A stretch of 64,000 nt of DNA from an uncultured Collinsella sp. (GCA_900541015.1 UQIB01000007.1:1-64000); one strand, 5' to 3'. Positions 44,475 to 52,548 are shown, counted from the stretch's first letter. Notes: a model not told the origin generated them from the letters alone. Made by a program: numbers and translations.

Positions 44475-45827
44475 TTAGCTCTGAGCTCGCACGCGAGCGG
44501 CGCCGAGTTCGGTCAGATGGTATTTCTGGCCATGCTTGATGACCAAGCCGGCCTGCGCCAAGTCATTGAGCGTGCGTGACCAAGTGGGGGCCGAGTTTCC
44601 AAACGCCCTCGCCAGATCGGTTGCACCGCACGCTTGATTTTGCGCCAGATAGCCCAGCGCGACGTTGCCGCGATCGCTTACGAACACGTCCGGTTGTGGC
44701 TGTGCATACTGATTTGCTGCATTAGGATACATCATTTGAGCTGCTGGTTGTTGAGAACTCTGCATCGGCGGCATTTGCTGTTGAAAACTTTGAGGCCACT
44801 GTTGGTAAGGCTGCGGAGGCATCTGTTGGGCCCAGGGGCTGTACTGCTGCTGCGGCATCTGCTGGTACGGCTGCTGATGTCCCTGCTGATACTGCTGCGG
44901 GAACTGCTGGCCATACCCCAGTGGCGGCATCTGCTGATATGGATATCCCTGTTGGTACGGCTGATAGCCCATTTGCTGGCCACCCGGTGCCCCCGTCGCC
45001 TGCTGCATTGCTGCTGCATCCTGATCCGCCAGCGGCATGGCCTCTGGCATGTTTGGCGGCGTCGACATCGATGCCGCCTGGGGCTCTTGTGTAGGAAGCA
45101 TTCCGGGCTGTCGCATCTGCCCTACGGGGGGCTGCATCTGCTGCGTTGCCATGGGCTGCTGCGCAAAAGCTCCTGGCAGGGGATATGTGGGATGTTCCGT
45201 CTCGGGCCGCACGGCAGCACCGCGTCCGCCGGCACGCTCGATTTCCTGCACGCGTTTAGGGTTCAGGCTTACCGTAACCACGGTGCCGTTGCCCATGTTG
45301 TCCTCGATGGATACGGCACCGCCGGCGTTTTCCAAATACTCCTGCACCATGGGAAACCCTGCTCCGGTTCCACGGATATAGCGCTTCATCTTGCTGTTTG
45401 CGCTGGTAACGCCAAAGTCGAAAGCGCGTTCCTTGTCGTCGATGCCGGGTCCTTGGTCAGCAAAGCGGATGGTGTCTCCGTCGTCCAGAATCGAGATGAT
45501 GGGCTCGGCAAAGTGCGCGTGGATAAAGTTTTCGACAATCTCGCGGATGACCATGAGCGAGATATGGCCACCTTGTTCTTTCATGCACTGGTAGACGGTG
45601 TTGGTCGTCTCTTCCAAATACGTGCGGACATCTTGCGGATCAATGACGATCACACGCGGTGTTGACAGCATGTCGTCATAGACGGCGATGCGCGCGGCGT
45701 ACATGGCTTTTGGCGCCTGCGTGGTCGTCTGCTCGCCTTCCGCACGCTCTTCGTGCACGCCGGTGATGTGCTCGTTGTCGGGTGCCGGGTCTCCGGAATC
45801 GACCATGGTGTAAAAGTCGTCAGACAT
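44475..45827 (-). CDS. GHKL ATPase-fold protein with Q/P/Y-rich linker and winged helix
   Basis: 450 residues. Residues about 60-200 form a histidine-kinase-like ATPase fold: N-box MVIREIVENFIHAHF, G1 DTIRFADQGPGIDD and G2 RGTGAGFPMVQEYL, as in anti-sigma kinases of the SpoIIAB/RsbW type; no DHp or receiver domain is present. About 170 residues (220-390) of Gln, Pro, Tyr, Met and Gly follow, resembling prion-like linkers. The C-terminal 60 residues (YLAQNQACGATDLARAFGNS, LNDLAQAGLVIKHGQKYHLT) form a winged helix. It is the first gene of the dnaA cluster, 15 bases upstream of dnaA and next to the putative oriC. Function unknown; a DNA-binding regulator of dnaA or of an anti-sigma type is an inference. 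Confidence 0.75.
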   Translation of the reverse strand: MSDDFYTMVDSGDPAPDNEHITGVHEERAEGEQTTTQAPKAMYAARIAVYDDMLSTPRVIVIDPQDVRTYLEETTNTVYQCMKEQGGHISLMVIREIVENFIHAHFAEPIISILDDGDTIRFADQGPGIDDKERAFDFGVTSANSKMKRYIRGTGAGFPMVQEYLENAGGAVSIEDNMGNGTVVTVSLNPKRVQEIERAGGRGAAVRPETEHPTYPLPGAFAQQPMATQQMQPPVGQMRQPGMLPTQEPQAASMSTPPNMPEAMPLADQDAAAMQQATGAPGGQQMGYQPYQQGYPYQQMPPLGYGQQFPQQYQQGHQQPYQQMPQQQYSPWAQQMPPQPYQQWPQSFQQQMPPMQSSQQPAAQMMYPNAANQYAQPQPDVFVSDRGNVALGYLAQNQACGATDLARAFGNSAPTWSRTLNDLAQAGLVIKHGQKYHLTELGAARVRAQS

Positions 45828-45840
45828 GCCGCTCGCAATC

Positions 45841-46070
45841 TTTCAAAAGGTTTCGAACAAATAGTAGCTCACCGTGCAACGTTTCTCATCTTTCGACAAC
45901 TTTTCAAAACCTGTTGAAAACTTTGGAAAACGGGCGAAAAGTTCTCAACATTGCCAACATGACCTGTTGAAAACTAGATGAAATATCGTGAAAAGTTGCC
46001 ATGAGGCGCAAATTTTGGTTGTGCTTATGGGGGAACCGTGTGAACTGCGCAACCTTTTACCTTTGATTTC
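45841..46070. other. Putative chromosomal replication origin (oriC)
   Basis: Noncoding, AT-rich for this genome, at the point where genes diverge (dnaA cluster minus, rpmH cluster plus). It contains CCTGTTGAAAAC at 45910-45921 and 45963-45974 (reverse complement at 42710-42721), TTTCGACAA at 45891-45899, and related words TTTCGAACAA (about 45850), TTTTCAAAAC (45901) and GTTCTCAACA (45941). Canonical DnaA boxes are absent, which fits the altered DnaA domain IV. The unwinding element cannot be pinpointed; the GAAAACTAGATGAAATATC stretch is a candidate. Confidence 0.65.
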
Positions 46071-46100
46071 TTGACATTTGAACATTGATTTCCCTACAAT
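46071..46100 (+). promoter_or_regulatory. Promoter of the rpmH cluster
   Basis: TTGACA (46071-46076) and TACAAT (46095-46100) are separated by 18 bases, 73 bases before the rpmH start. Confidence 0.8.
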
Positions 46101-46172
46101 CTTCAAGCTCACGTGTCTATATCTGCGTCCGCGTCCCCGCGGACACTCGAAATGCAGCAGGAGGAACTTAAG

Positions 46173-46307
46173 ATGAAGCGTACGTATCAGCCTAATAAGC
46201 GTAAGCGTGCCAAGACCCATGGCTTCCGTGCCCGTATGGCCACTAAGGGTGGTCGTGCCGTGCTCGCCCGTCGTCGTGCCAAGGGCCGCAAGCGTCTCAC
46301 TGTCTAG
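46173..46307 (+). CDS. rpmH: Ribosomal protein bL34
   Basis: 44 residues, the usual length. MKRTYQPNKRKRAKTHGFRA and the basic tail RRRAKGRKRLTV are diagnostic. The ATG follows AGGAGGAACTTAAG. It is first in rpmH-rnpA-yidD-yidC-jag, the conserved cluster facing dnaA across oriC. Confidence 0.98.
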   Translation: MKRTYQPNKRKRAKTHGFRARMATKGGRAVLARRRAKGRKRLTV

Positions 46308-46327
46308 CAGCGATACACACATCTCGC

Positions 46328-46666
46328 ATGAAGACTATTAAGTCTCGGCAAGATTTCGAGCATGTGTTCAGTCAGGGGCGTCGTTTCAATCACCCTCTGA
46401 TTCGAATGACCATATGTGAATCGGTTGGCGAAGGCGACTCCGGAAGGGTCGCCTTCGTTGGTGCTAAGCGACTCGGTTGTGCTGTCGTGCGCAACCGATC
46501 TAAGCGTGTGATGCGCGAGGCCGCCCGCAGCTGCGGATTTCCCGTTGCGGGTTATGACATCATCTTGTTTGCAACTCCCAAGACGAGGGTTTCCTCGCCG
46601 CAGGAGATGGACAAGGCGTTGCGTTCGCTTATGAAGCGCGCCGGCGTTGCCGGGGAGGAGCGATGA
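46328..46666 (+). CDS. rnpA: Ribonuclease P protein component
   Basis: 112 residues. The family signature is clear: FEHVFSQGRRFNHPLIRM, then VAFVGAKRLGCAVVRNRSKRVMREAAR, the RNR motif region that binds RNase P RNA. It assists the RNA catalyst in removing 5' leaders from tRNA precursors. The stop overlaps the yidD start (ATGA). Confidence 0.97.
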   Translation: MKTIKSRQDFEHVFSQGRRFNHPLIRMTICESVGEGDSGRVAFVGAKRLGCAVVRNRSKRVMREAARSCGFPVAGYDIILFATPKTRVSSPQEMDKALRSLMKRAGVAGEER

Positions 46667-46887
46667 GCAATCACGTTTTGCGACGTGTTGCCATCGCTCC
46701 TATTCGCATATATCAACAGGTTATTTCGCCCTTATTGCCTGACGCCTGCATTTATTACCCAACGTGCTCGCAATACGCCGTCCAGGCGATTGAGAAGCAC
46801 GGTGTTTTGAGAGGCTGCTGGCTTGCCGTGAGGCGCATCGCTCGCTGCAATCCCCTGCACGTCGGCGGTTATGACCCTGTGCCCTAG
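46663..46887 (+). CDS. yidD: Membrane protein insertion efficiency factor YidD
   Basis: 74 residues. IYQQVISPLLPDACIYYPTCSQYAVQAIEKHG carries the conserved proline and cysteine pair (YYPTCSQYA). The C-terminal RCNPLHVGGYDPVP is typical. An amphipathic membrane-surface protein that helps YidC insertion. It overlaps rnpA by four bases. Confidence 0.97.
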   Translation: MSNHVLRRVAIAPIRIYQQVISPLLPDACIYYPTCSQYAVQAIEKHGVLRGCWLAVRRIARCNPLHVGGYDPVP

Positions 46888-46916
46888 CGGGCACTCGCTA
46901 TCGGAGGAAAACTTAC

Positions 46917-47687
46917 ATGTGGGATTGGATCGTTAACATCCTTTTCGAGCTGCTCAAGCTCATCCAGACCTTTGCGGTCGACTGGGGCCTGTCCATCATC
47001 ATCCTGGTGGTCATCATCCGTCTGCTGCTGACGCCGCTCATGCTCAAGTCGACCAAGTCGACGGCTCGCATGCAGGTGCTGCAGCCCAAGATGCTCGAGA
47101 TCCAGGAGCGCTATGCCGACGATCCCCAGCGTCAGGCCGAGGAGATGCAGAAGTTCTACAGCGAGAACAAGTTCAACCCCATGGCTGGCTGTCTGCCGCT
47201 GCTGATTCAGATGCCTATCCTGTTCGCCCTGTTTACATTGCTGCGCAACCTGCCGCAGTACTTTAACGACGGCACGTTCTCGTTCTTCAACATCCTGCCC
47301 GACCTGACCACCACGCCGAGCGCTTCCTTTGCCGATGGCTTTATGGTTGCACTGCCTGCGCTGGTTTGCCTGATCCTGTTCGCCGTCCTGACCCTGATTC
47401 CGCAGCTCTATATGTCGCGCAACCAGACCGGCCAGCAGGCTCAGAGCATGCGTATGATGGCCGTTGTCATGACGGTCATGATGCTTTGGATGGGCTGGAG
47501 TCTTCCCGTTGGTGTTCTGCTGTACTACGACGTCTCGTCTGCTTGGCAGGTTATCCAGCAGATTTTTGTGACGCAGAAGGTCATCGACAAGGCGAAGGCC
47601 GATGAGGAGGAGCGTCTTAAGAACGCTCCGCTGCAGGTTGAGGTCACTCGTCGAGAGAAGAAGCCGCGCCCGCACAAGAAGAAGTAG
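46917..47687 (+). CDS. yidC: Membrane protein insertase YidC
   Basis: 256 residues, the short Gram-positive/actinobacterial form with five membrane helices and no large periplasmic domain. The first helix WGLSIIILVVIIRLLLTPLM holds the conserved Arg of the hydrophilic groove. A coiled cytoplasmic hairpin (ARMQVLQPKMLEIQERYADD) follows, then NPMAGCLPLLIQMPILFALF. A strongly basic tail (EKKPRPHKKK) may bind ribosomes. It inserts membrane proteins with or without SecYEG. Confidence 0.97.
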   Translation: MWDWIVNILFELLKLIQTFAVDWGLSIIILVVIIRLLLTPLMLKSTKSTARMQVLQPKMLEIQERYADDPQRQAEEMQKFYSENKFNPMAGCLPLLIQMPILFALFTLLRNLPQYFNDGTFSFFNILPDLTTTPSASFADGFMVALPALVCLILFAVLTLIPQLYMSRNQTGQQAQSMRMMAVVMTVMMLWMGWSLPVGVLLYYDVSSAWQVIQQIFVTQKVIDKAKADEEERLKNAPLQVEVTRREKKPRPHKKK

Positions 47688-47731
47688 TGGGATATCAATC
47701 TTATTTAGGTACCTAACTTTTGGAGTACGTT

Positions 47732-48301
47732 ATGTCTGAAGAGATCATCGAGGATATGCTTGAGGAGGTTGCCCCGCAGGTCGCGGGCGATTATCCCGAG
47801 ATTGCACAGCGCTACAAGGCTGGTGAAGAGCTGACCGATGAGGAGCTCGACACCATTGCCGATGTTGCGATTTCCATCCTGCGTTCCATCCTTTCGCACT
47901 TCGATGCCGCCAACTCTCCTATCGATGAGTATGAGGGCGACGAGGGTGAGCTGATTTTGGATGTAACGGCTCCCGACCTTGCTGTTCTTATTGGCCGTCA
48001 TGGTCGCACTCTTGATGCCCTTCAGGTTATGTTCTCTTTGCTGGTGAGCCGCAAGCTTGGCTTTAGGTATCCGGTTGTAGTTGACGTCGAGGGATACAAG
48101 AGCCGCCGTCAGGACAAGGTTGCCTCCATGGCTCAGTCTGCTGCCGAGCGCGCCATCCGCACTCATAAGAGTGTTTCGCTTCCGCCCATGAATGCCTATG
48201 AGCGCCGACTGGTTCACATTGCACTTCGTGGCAATGATGCCGTCGATACTCATTCTGAGGGTTCTGACCCTGATCGCCATGTGGTGATTGTTGCTCGATA
48301 A
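47732..48301 (+). CDS. KH/R3H RNA-binding protein (Jag/KhpB family)
   Basis: 189 residues from ATG 47732 (MSEEIIEDMLEEVAPQ), six bases after GGAG; an upstream ATG lies before that site. A KH-like segment LAVLIGRHGRTLDALQVMFSL is followed by the R3H segment SVSLPPMNAYERRLVHIALR with conserved Arg and His. The N-terminal Jag_N domain of Firmicutes is replaced by acidic helices. Relatives bind RNA and affect cell elongation. The position after yidC is conserved. A strong terminator follows. Confidence 0.9.
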   Translation: MSEEIIEDMLEEVAPQVAGDYPEIAQRYKAGEELTDEELDTIADVAISILRSILSHFDAANSPIDEYEGDEGELILDVTAPDLAVLIGRHGRTLDALQVMFSLLVSRKLGFRYPVVVDVEGYKSRRQDKVASMAQSAAERAIRTHKSVSLPPMNAYERRLVHIALRGNDAVDTHSEGSDPDRHVVIVAR

Positions 48302-48321
48302 TCTACTCGAGCTTATGCTTA

Positions 48322-48351
48322 GGGGACGTGGTTTCCACGTCCCCTTTTTTT
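48322..48351 (+). terminator. Terminator after the Jag-like gene
   Basis: GGGGACGTGG (48322-48331) pairs perfectly with CCACGTCCCC (48335-48344) around TTT and is followed by seven T residues. Confidence 0.95.
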
Positions 48352-48397
48352 GTCAAAAGTTCTCGATACACTGATTTTTGTCAGAAAGGAGCTTTCG

Positions 48398-49135
48398 TTG
48401 TTAGTACTTACTGATCAGCAGGCTGACGAGATGTTGAGCCGTCTAACTTCCTATTGCAAAGAGTATTCCTTGAGCGTAACTGATGTTGAGCTGAGGAAAT
48501 GTATTCAGCATTTGGATTTGGTTCTGGAAACAAATAAGACTACGAATCTTACACGTATTCTTAACGTAGAAGATGCTGCGGTACTTCATATCCTTGACTC
48601 ACTTGTTTTGCTCCCCTATGTCAATAAGGCTCCCGAGGGAGCTTTGCTCGATATGGGAACAGGTGCGGGCTTCCCCGGTATTCCTTTAACCATAGCCACG
48701 CATCGTAAGGCTACTTATATTGACTCTGTTGGCAAGAAGGTTGATGCTGTCAATTCTTTTGTCCATGTTCTTGGATTGAAACATGCTCATGCGGTTCATG
48801 ATCGTCTTGAAGAATATGCTCGAAGCCATAAGAAGCAGTTCTCTGTTGTAACCGCCCGCGCACTGGCCCCTCTACTGATTCTTGTTGAGTATGCGGCTCC
48901 GTACCTCAAGGATGGAGGGCTATTTGTTATCACCAAGGGTAATCCTTCGGATGAGGAGCTTGCTTCTGGCATGTCAGCAGCTAAGATTTGCGGCTTCACT
49001 TTGCTTCTGAATGACGCAATTGATTTGCCTGAGGGCTTGGGTCACAGGGAGTTCATTGTTCTTAAGAAGAGTCATCCAGCATCCGTTTCATTGCCTCGTG
49101 CAAATGGCATGGCAAAGAAGAATCCGCTTGCCTAG
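48398..49135 (+). CDS. rsmG: 16S rRNA (guanine-N7) methyltransferase RsmG
   Basis: 245 residues. I start it at TTG 48398, six bases after AAAGGAG. A longer version would start inside the T-run of the preceding terminator and is rejected. The Rossmann-type AdoMet site is LLDMGTGAGFPGIPLTIA, preceded by LETNKTTNLTRI and followed by YIDSVGKKVDAVNSFV. It methylates G527 of 16S rRNA. Three parS sites lie just after the stop and before parA. The gene has a lower GC content than most of the window. Confidence 0.95.
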   Translation: MLVLTDQQADEMLSRLTSYCKEYSLSVTDVELRKCIQHLDLVLETNKTTNLTRILNVEDAAVLHILDSLVLLPYVNKAPEGALLDMGTGAGFPGIPLTIATHRKATYIDSVGKKVDAVNSFVHVLGLKHAHAVHDRLEEYARSHKKQFSVVTARALAPLLILVEYAAPYLKDGGLFVITKGNPSDEELASGMSAAKICGFTLLLNDAIDLPEGLGHREFIVLKKSHPASVSLPRANGMAKKNPLA

Positions 49136-49136
49136 A

Positions 49137-49152
49137 TGTTTCACGTGAAACA
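49137..49152. promoter_or_regulatory. parS site 1
   Basis: Perfect TGTTTCACGTGAAACA, the ParB-binding palindrome known from Bacillus and many other bacteria. It starts two bases after the rsmG stop. Confidence 0.97.
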
Positions 49153-49175
49153 TAATAGATACTAACAACATGCAG

Positions 49176-49191
49176 TGTTTCACGTGAAACA
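49176..49191. promoter_or_regulatory. parS site 2
   Basis: Second perfect TGTTTCACGTGAAACA; centres of sites 1 and 2 are 39 bases apart. Confidence 0.97.
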
Positions 49192-49214
49192 TAGCGGTTG
49201 ATATCGAATCGGAA

Positions 49215-49230
49215 TGTTTCACGTGAAACA
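49215..49230. promoter_or_regulatory. parS site 3
   Basis: Third perfect TGTTTCACGTGAAACA, again 39 bases from the preceding site and 39 bases before the parA start. The regular spacing suggests selection on phase, possibly including ParB autorepression of parAB. Confidence 0.97.
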
Positions 49231-49269
49231 TCCTCCGTTTAACAGCTTTAATACACACCAGGAGGGACC

Positions 49270-50070
49270 GTGGGATTTCGCGACGTTAAGCGTTCTAAGA
49301 GCGCAAAAGACACGCGTATCATTGCAATCATCAATCAAAAAGGTGGCGTCGGTAAGTCAACGACAGCTGTAAACCTAGCAGCAGCACTGGGCGAGCAAGG
49401 TCGTAAGACTCTGATTGTCGATTTTGATCCGCAGGGAAACAGCACCAGTGGATTTGGAATTGAAAAAGAAGACCTTGATCACTGCATCTATGATGCATTG
49501 CTGAATGATGTGCCGGCAGAATCGCTTGTTCTCGATACAAATTGCAAAAAGGTATTCGTAATTCCGGCTACAATTCAGCTTGCAGGCGCCGAAATTGAGC
49601 TCGTAAGCGCAATTGCTCGTGAAACCCGCCTCAAAGATTTGCTTGAGCCGATTCAGGACGAGTTCGATTTTATTTTTATTGACTGTCCTCCTTCGCTCGG
49701 CTTACTTACCATCAACGCCCTGACCGCAGCAGACAGCGTTTTGATTCCAATCCAATGCGAGTATTATGCACTCGAGGGCGTTACGAAGCTGCTTGAGTCG
49801 ATGAAGATGGTTAAATCACGTCTGAACAAGGGTTTAGACACCTATGGTGTGCTTATGACCATGTATGACTCGCGTACTTCTCTGTCAAATCAGGTTGTTG
49901 AGGAGGTTCAATCGTACTTTGGTGATAAGGCATTTAAGACGTTGATCCCCCGTACGGTTAAAATCTCTGAAGCTCCGTCTTTTGGAGAACCGGTAATTAC
50001 CTATGCACCTCAAAATAAGGGTGCAAAAGCATATATGAACCTTGCAAAAGAGGTGATCAAGCGTGCCTAG
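49270..50070 (+). CDS. parA: Chromosome partitioning ATPase ParA (Soj)
   Basis: 266 residues from GTG 49270 after GGAGGGACC. The deviant Walker A is NQKGGVGKSTTAVNLAAALG; Walker A' LIVDFDPQGNSTSGFG and Walker B IFIDCPPSLGLL follow. ParA dimers bind DNA nonspecifically and position ParB-parS complexes. The gene overlaps parB by eight bases. Confidence 0.97.
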   Translation: MGFRDVKRSKSAKDTRIIAIINQKGGVGKSTTAVNLAAALGEQGRKTLIVDFDPQGNSTSGFGIEKEDLDHCIYDALLNDVPAESLVLDTNCKKVFVIPATIQLAGAEIELVSAIARETRLKDLLEPIQDEFDFIFIDCPPSLGLLTINALTAADSVLIPIQCEYYALEGVTKLLESMKMVKSRLNKGLDTYGVLMTMYDSRTSLSNQVVEEVQSYFGDKAFKTLIPRTVKISEAPSFGEPVITYAPQNKGAKAYMNLAKEVIKRA

Positions 50071-50968
50071 TGTAAAGAAACGTGGCGGATTGGGACGTGG
50101 ACTCAATGCTTTGGTCTCAGAGGCCGAGTATGAGACCGGTGGTTCGGCTGCATCGGCTTCGAATGCCGCATCTGAAATAAAACTACCTATTGAGGATATT
50201 GTTCCCAACCCTAATCAGCCGCGAATTCACTTTAACGAAACTGAACTTCGTGAGCTGAGCGAGTCAATCCAAGAACATGGCGTTTTGCAGCCGCTATTGG
50301 TTCGCAAGCATGGAAACGGCTATGAGATCATTGCCGGTGAGCGTCGTTACCAAGCGTCAAAACTTGCTGGTCTTGAGGAACTGCCTGTCATCATTAAAGA
50401 TGTTAATGATGAAGAGATGCTAGCTCTTGCTCTTATCGAAAACCTTCAGCGTTCTGATCTAAATCCCGTCGAAGAGGCTAAGGGCTACCGCCAGCTTATC
50501 GATGCCAGCGGTATGACCCAGGAGGCATTGTCAAAGGCTGTAAGCAAGTCACGCTCTGCAATTACAAACTCGCTGCGCCTTCTTGATCTTCCCGAAGTTG
50601 TTCAGCAGATGATTTTTGAGGGCAAACTTACTGCTGGTCATGCACGTGCAATTCTTGCAGTTCCCTATGAGGATGCACGAATTCGACTTGCTGAGAAGGT
50701 TGTTGCAGAGGGCCTTTCCGTAAGAGCGACAGAAAATCTTGCTCCGTTGTTTTCTGCCGGAGAGACACCTAAGACTCCGAGGCCTGCAACGCCTCAGTCT
50801 TTTAAAAAGGCTGCCCGTGTGCTTCGTCAGATTTTTAATACCAACGTGCGTGTGAAGAGCTCGCGAGGAAAGAATAAGATTGAGATTGAGTTTAAAGACG
50901 AGGAAGAGCTCTCTCGTATTCTTGGCGAAATGATTCAGTTTGATCAAGGAGACCAAGATGAGGAATAA
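50063..50968 (+). CDS. parB: Chromosome partitioning protein ParB (Spo0J)
   Basis: 301 residues from GTG 50063, whose first codons overlap the parA stop. The N-terminal RGGLGRGLNALV precedes the CTPase fold: IVPNPNQPRIHF, YEIIAGERRYQASKLAGL (GERR motif) and LALIENLQRSDLNPVEEAKG (ENLQR motif). A helix-turn-helix (TQEALSKAVSKSRSAITNSL) reads parS. The dimerisation domain is at the C-terminus. The binding targets are the three parS sites upstream. Confidence 0.97.
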   Translation: MPSVKKRGGLGRGLNALVSEAEYETGGSAASASNAASEIKLPIEDIVPNPNQPRIHFNETELRELSESIQEHGVLQPLLVRKHGNGYEIIAGERRYQASKLAGLEELPVIIKDVNDEEMLALALIENLQRSDLNPVEEAKGYRQLIDASGMTQEALSKAVSKSRSAITNSLRLLDLPEVVQQMIFEGKLTAGHARAILAVPYEDARIRLAEKVVAEGLSVRATENLAPLFSAGETPKTPRPATPQSFKKAARVLRQIFNTNVRVKSSRGKNKIEIEFKDEEELSRILGEMIQFDQGDQDEE

Positions 50969-51212
50969 GATTTTAACTGCGATTGCATTGGCGATAACCG
51001 TCGCAGCTGGTGCCTTTGCTGGCTATAAGATTGCGACAGACGATGAGCTTCGAGGTCGTTTGCTTCGTGGTGCGCAGGATATCGTCGATACTTCCAAGAA
51101 GAAAATGGATGTTATGACAGAAGATGTTGCTATGCGTACTGCTCAGGTAACGAAGAATCCAAAGATTAATCAAGGTTGGGTTAGCAACCAATGGGAAAAT
51201 GTAGGCTATTAG
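50958..51212 (+). CDS. Small single-pass membrane or exported protein
   Basis: 84 residues from ATG 50958 (MRNKILTAIALAITVAAGA), eight bases after AAGGAG and overlapping the parB stop. A hydrophobic N-terminus (TAIALAITVAAGAFAGYKI) is followed by a helical charged region (DELRGRLLRGAQDIVDTSKKK, VMTEDVAMRTAQ) that resembles YtxH-type proteins. No function is known. The overlap with parB suggests translational coupling and thus co-expression with the segregation genes. A terminator follows. Confidence 0.75.
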   Translation: MRNKILTAIALAITVAAGAFAGYKIATDDELRGRLLRGAQDIVDTSKKKMDVMTEDVAMRTAQVTKNPKINQGWVSNQWENVGY

Positions 51213-51242
51213 GTACCTAACAATTACCCAGTATATTTTGAA

Positions 51243-51281
51243 GGGTCCTTGTCTGATTCACGAGACAAGGACCCCTTATTT
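51243..51281 (+). terminator. Terminator of the parAB cluster
   Basis: GGGTCCTTGTCT (51243-51254) pairs perfectly with AGACAAGGACCC (51263-51274), followed by CTTATTTT. Confidence 0.9.
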
Positions 51282-51338
51282 TGCCCGTAAAAATGGGACC
51301 AGTAGCAGCAAAGCTAAAATTGTAGTCAATATATGAAA

Positions 51339-51371
51339 CAGTCCCGGTTGCATATCCTGCAACCGGGACTG
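51339..51371 (-). terminator. Terminator after rlmN
   Basis: CAGTCCCGGTTGCA (51339-51352) pairs perfectly with 51358-51371 around a five-base loop, with TTTCATAT following on the minus strand. Confidence 0.75.
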
Positions 51372-51376
51372 TTCGA

Positions 51377-51392
51377 TGTTTCACATGAAACG
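51377..51392. promoter_or_regulatory. Degenerate parS-like site
   Basis: TGTTTCACATGAAACG differs from parS at two positions. It lies 1.3 kb from ParB's gene start, between rlmN and the rlmN terminator. Weak ParB binding is possible. Confidence 0.4.
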
Positions 51393-51410
51393 TTTTGGAG
51401 TGCGACTCCC

Positions 51411-52463
51411 CTATGCGTTCTTATGAACTTTGAAGCGCTGCTTCAGCTGTCCGCAAGCGGCGTCAATATCGTTACCACGGGAGTTACGAATCGTGGTCTC
51501 GATGCCACGGGACTCAAGACGACGCTGAAGATCCTCAACCTTATGAATCGGCGATGGTTTGAGCGGGCTGCCCTCGATGTCGTTAAGCTGAATGAGGTTA
51601 ACGTGGCACAGCGTTCCCTCGCAGAAGTCGCAGAGCGCCTGCATCTCGGGATTCGTATCGTTGACGCCTTCAATCATGGCATACTCATAGGTCGGGCGGC
51701 GGCCAGTCTTCTCGGTGTAGAGCTGAAGCGCCTCGTGAAGGCGAAGCAGCGTGTACTTCTTAACACCGGGCATAAGCTTGTTGCGCGTCGACTGGATGGC
51801 GGAATGCAGGGAAACGGCAAGCGTGAACTGCTCGGGGATGTCGGCAAATTTGCGAATACCGGGAATAACGCCGCTGGTAGAGACGGTGAGGTGTCGAGCG
51901 CCGATACCGATGCCATCGGGGTCGTTGAGGATTCGCAGTGCCTTGAGAACCTCGTCGTAGTTGGCAAACGGCTCACCCTGGCCCATAAAGACAACGCTCG
52001 TGGCGCGCTCGCCAAAGTCGTTGGATACATGAAGTACCTGGTCGACGATCTCTTGAGCGGTCAGAGAGCGCTTGAGGCCGTTGAGTCCGGTAGCGCAAAA
52101 GGCGCAGCCCATGCCGCAGCCTGCCTGGGTGGAAACGCAGACGGAAAGCTTGTTGCGACGGGGCATGCCGACAGTCTCGACGGAAACGCCGTCGTGGTAC
52201 TCGAGCAGATACTTGCGAGAGCCATCTTTGGAAACCTGCTTGGTTTGTTCAGTCGGCGTGTCAAAGGCAAAAGCCTCTTTAAGCTGTTCGCGGAAAGCCT
52301 TGGGAAGGTTGGTCATATCGTCAAACGAACAAACGTTCTTCTCAAAGACCCATTCAATGAGCTGCTTCGCGCGGAAGGCGGGCTGGCCAAGTTCGGCCAC
52401 AAGGTCGCGAATATCGTTTTGGCTCAAGTCGCGAATGTCCTGAGATTTAGTCCTGGGATTCAT
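51411..52463 (-). CDS. rlmN: 23S rRNA/tRNA adenine-C2 methyltransferase RlmN
   Basis: 350 residues. The radical SAM cluster motif is CGMGCAFCATG, with the leading SVSTQAGCGMG segment. Further features are VFMGQGEPFANYDEVL, HLTVSTSGVIPGI and the C-terminal GNDIDAACGQLK that contains the methyl-carrying cysteine. It methylates A2503 of 23S rRNA and A37 of some tRNAs. It is the only minus-strand gene between parAB and ddl. Confidence 0.96.
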   Translation of the reverse strand: MNPRTKSQDIRDLSQNDIRDLVAELGQPAFRAKQLIEWVFEKNVCSFDDMTNLPKAFREQLKEAFAFDTPTEQTKQVSKDGSRKYLLEYHDGVSVETVGMPRRNKLSVCVSTQAGCGMGCAFCATGLNGLKRSLTAQEIVDQVLHVSNDFGERATSVVFMGQGEPFANYDEVLKALRILNDPDGIGIGARHLTVSTSGVIPGIRKFADIPEQFTLAVSLHSAIQSTRNKLMPGVKKYTLLRLHEALQLYTEKTGRRPTYEYAMIEGVNDTNPEMQALCDFCEGTLCHVNLIQLNDIEGSPLKPSPIHKVEDLQRRLESRGIETTIRNSRGNDIDAACGQLKQRFKVHKNA

Positions 52464-52548
52464 GGAAGCCTTTCGATTTTGGGGAAACGTAGAGGGTATC
52501 GCTACAATATGGTATCAGCTGCAGAAATTATAGAGGAGGAGTCTGCCC

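Noticed and set aside
48350..48397. Upstream TTG start for rsmG
   Set aside because: It lies in the T-run of the preceding terminator; TTG 48398 has a proper ribosome-binding site and family start.
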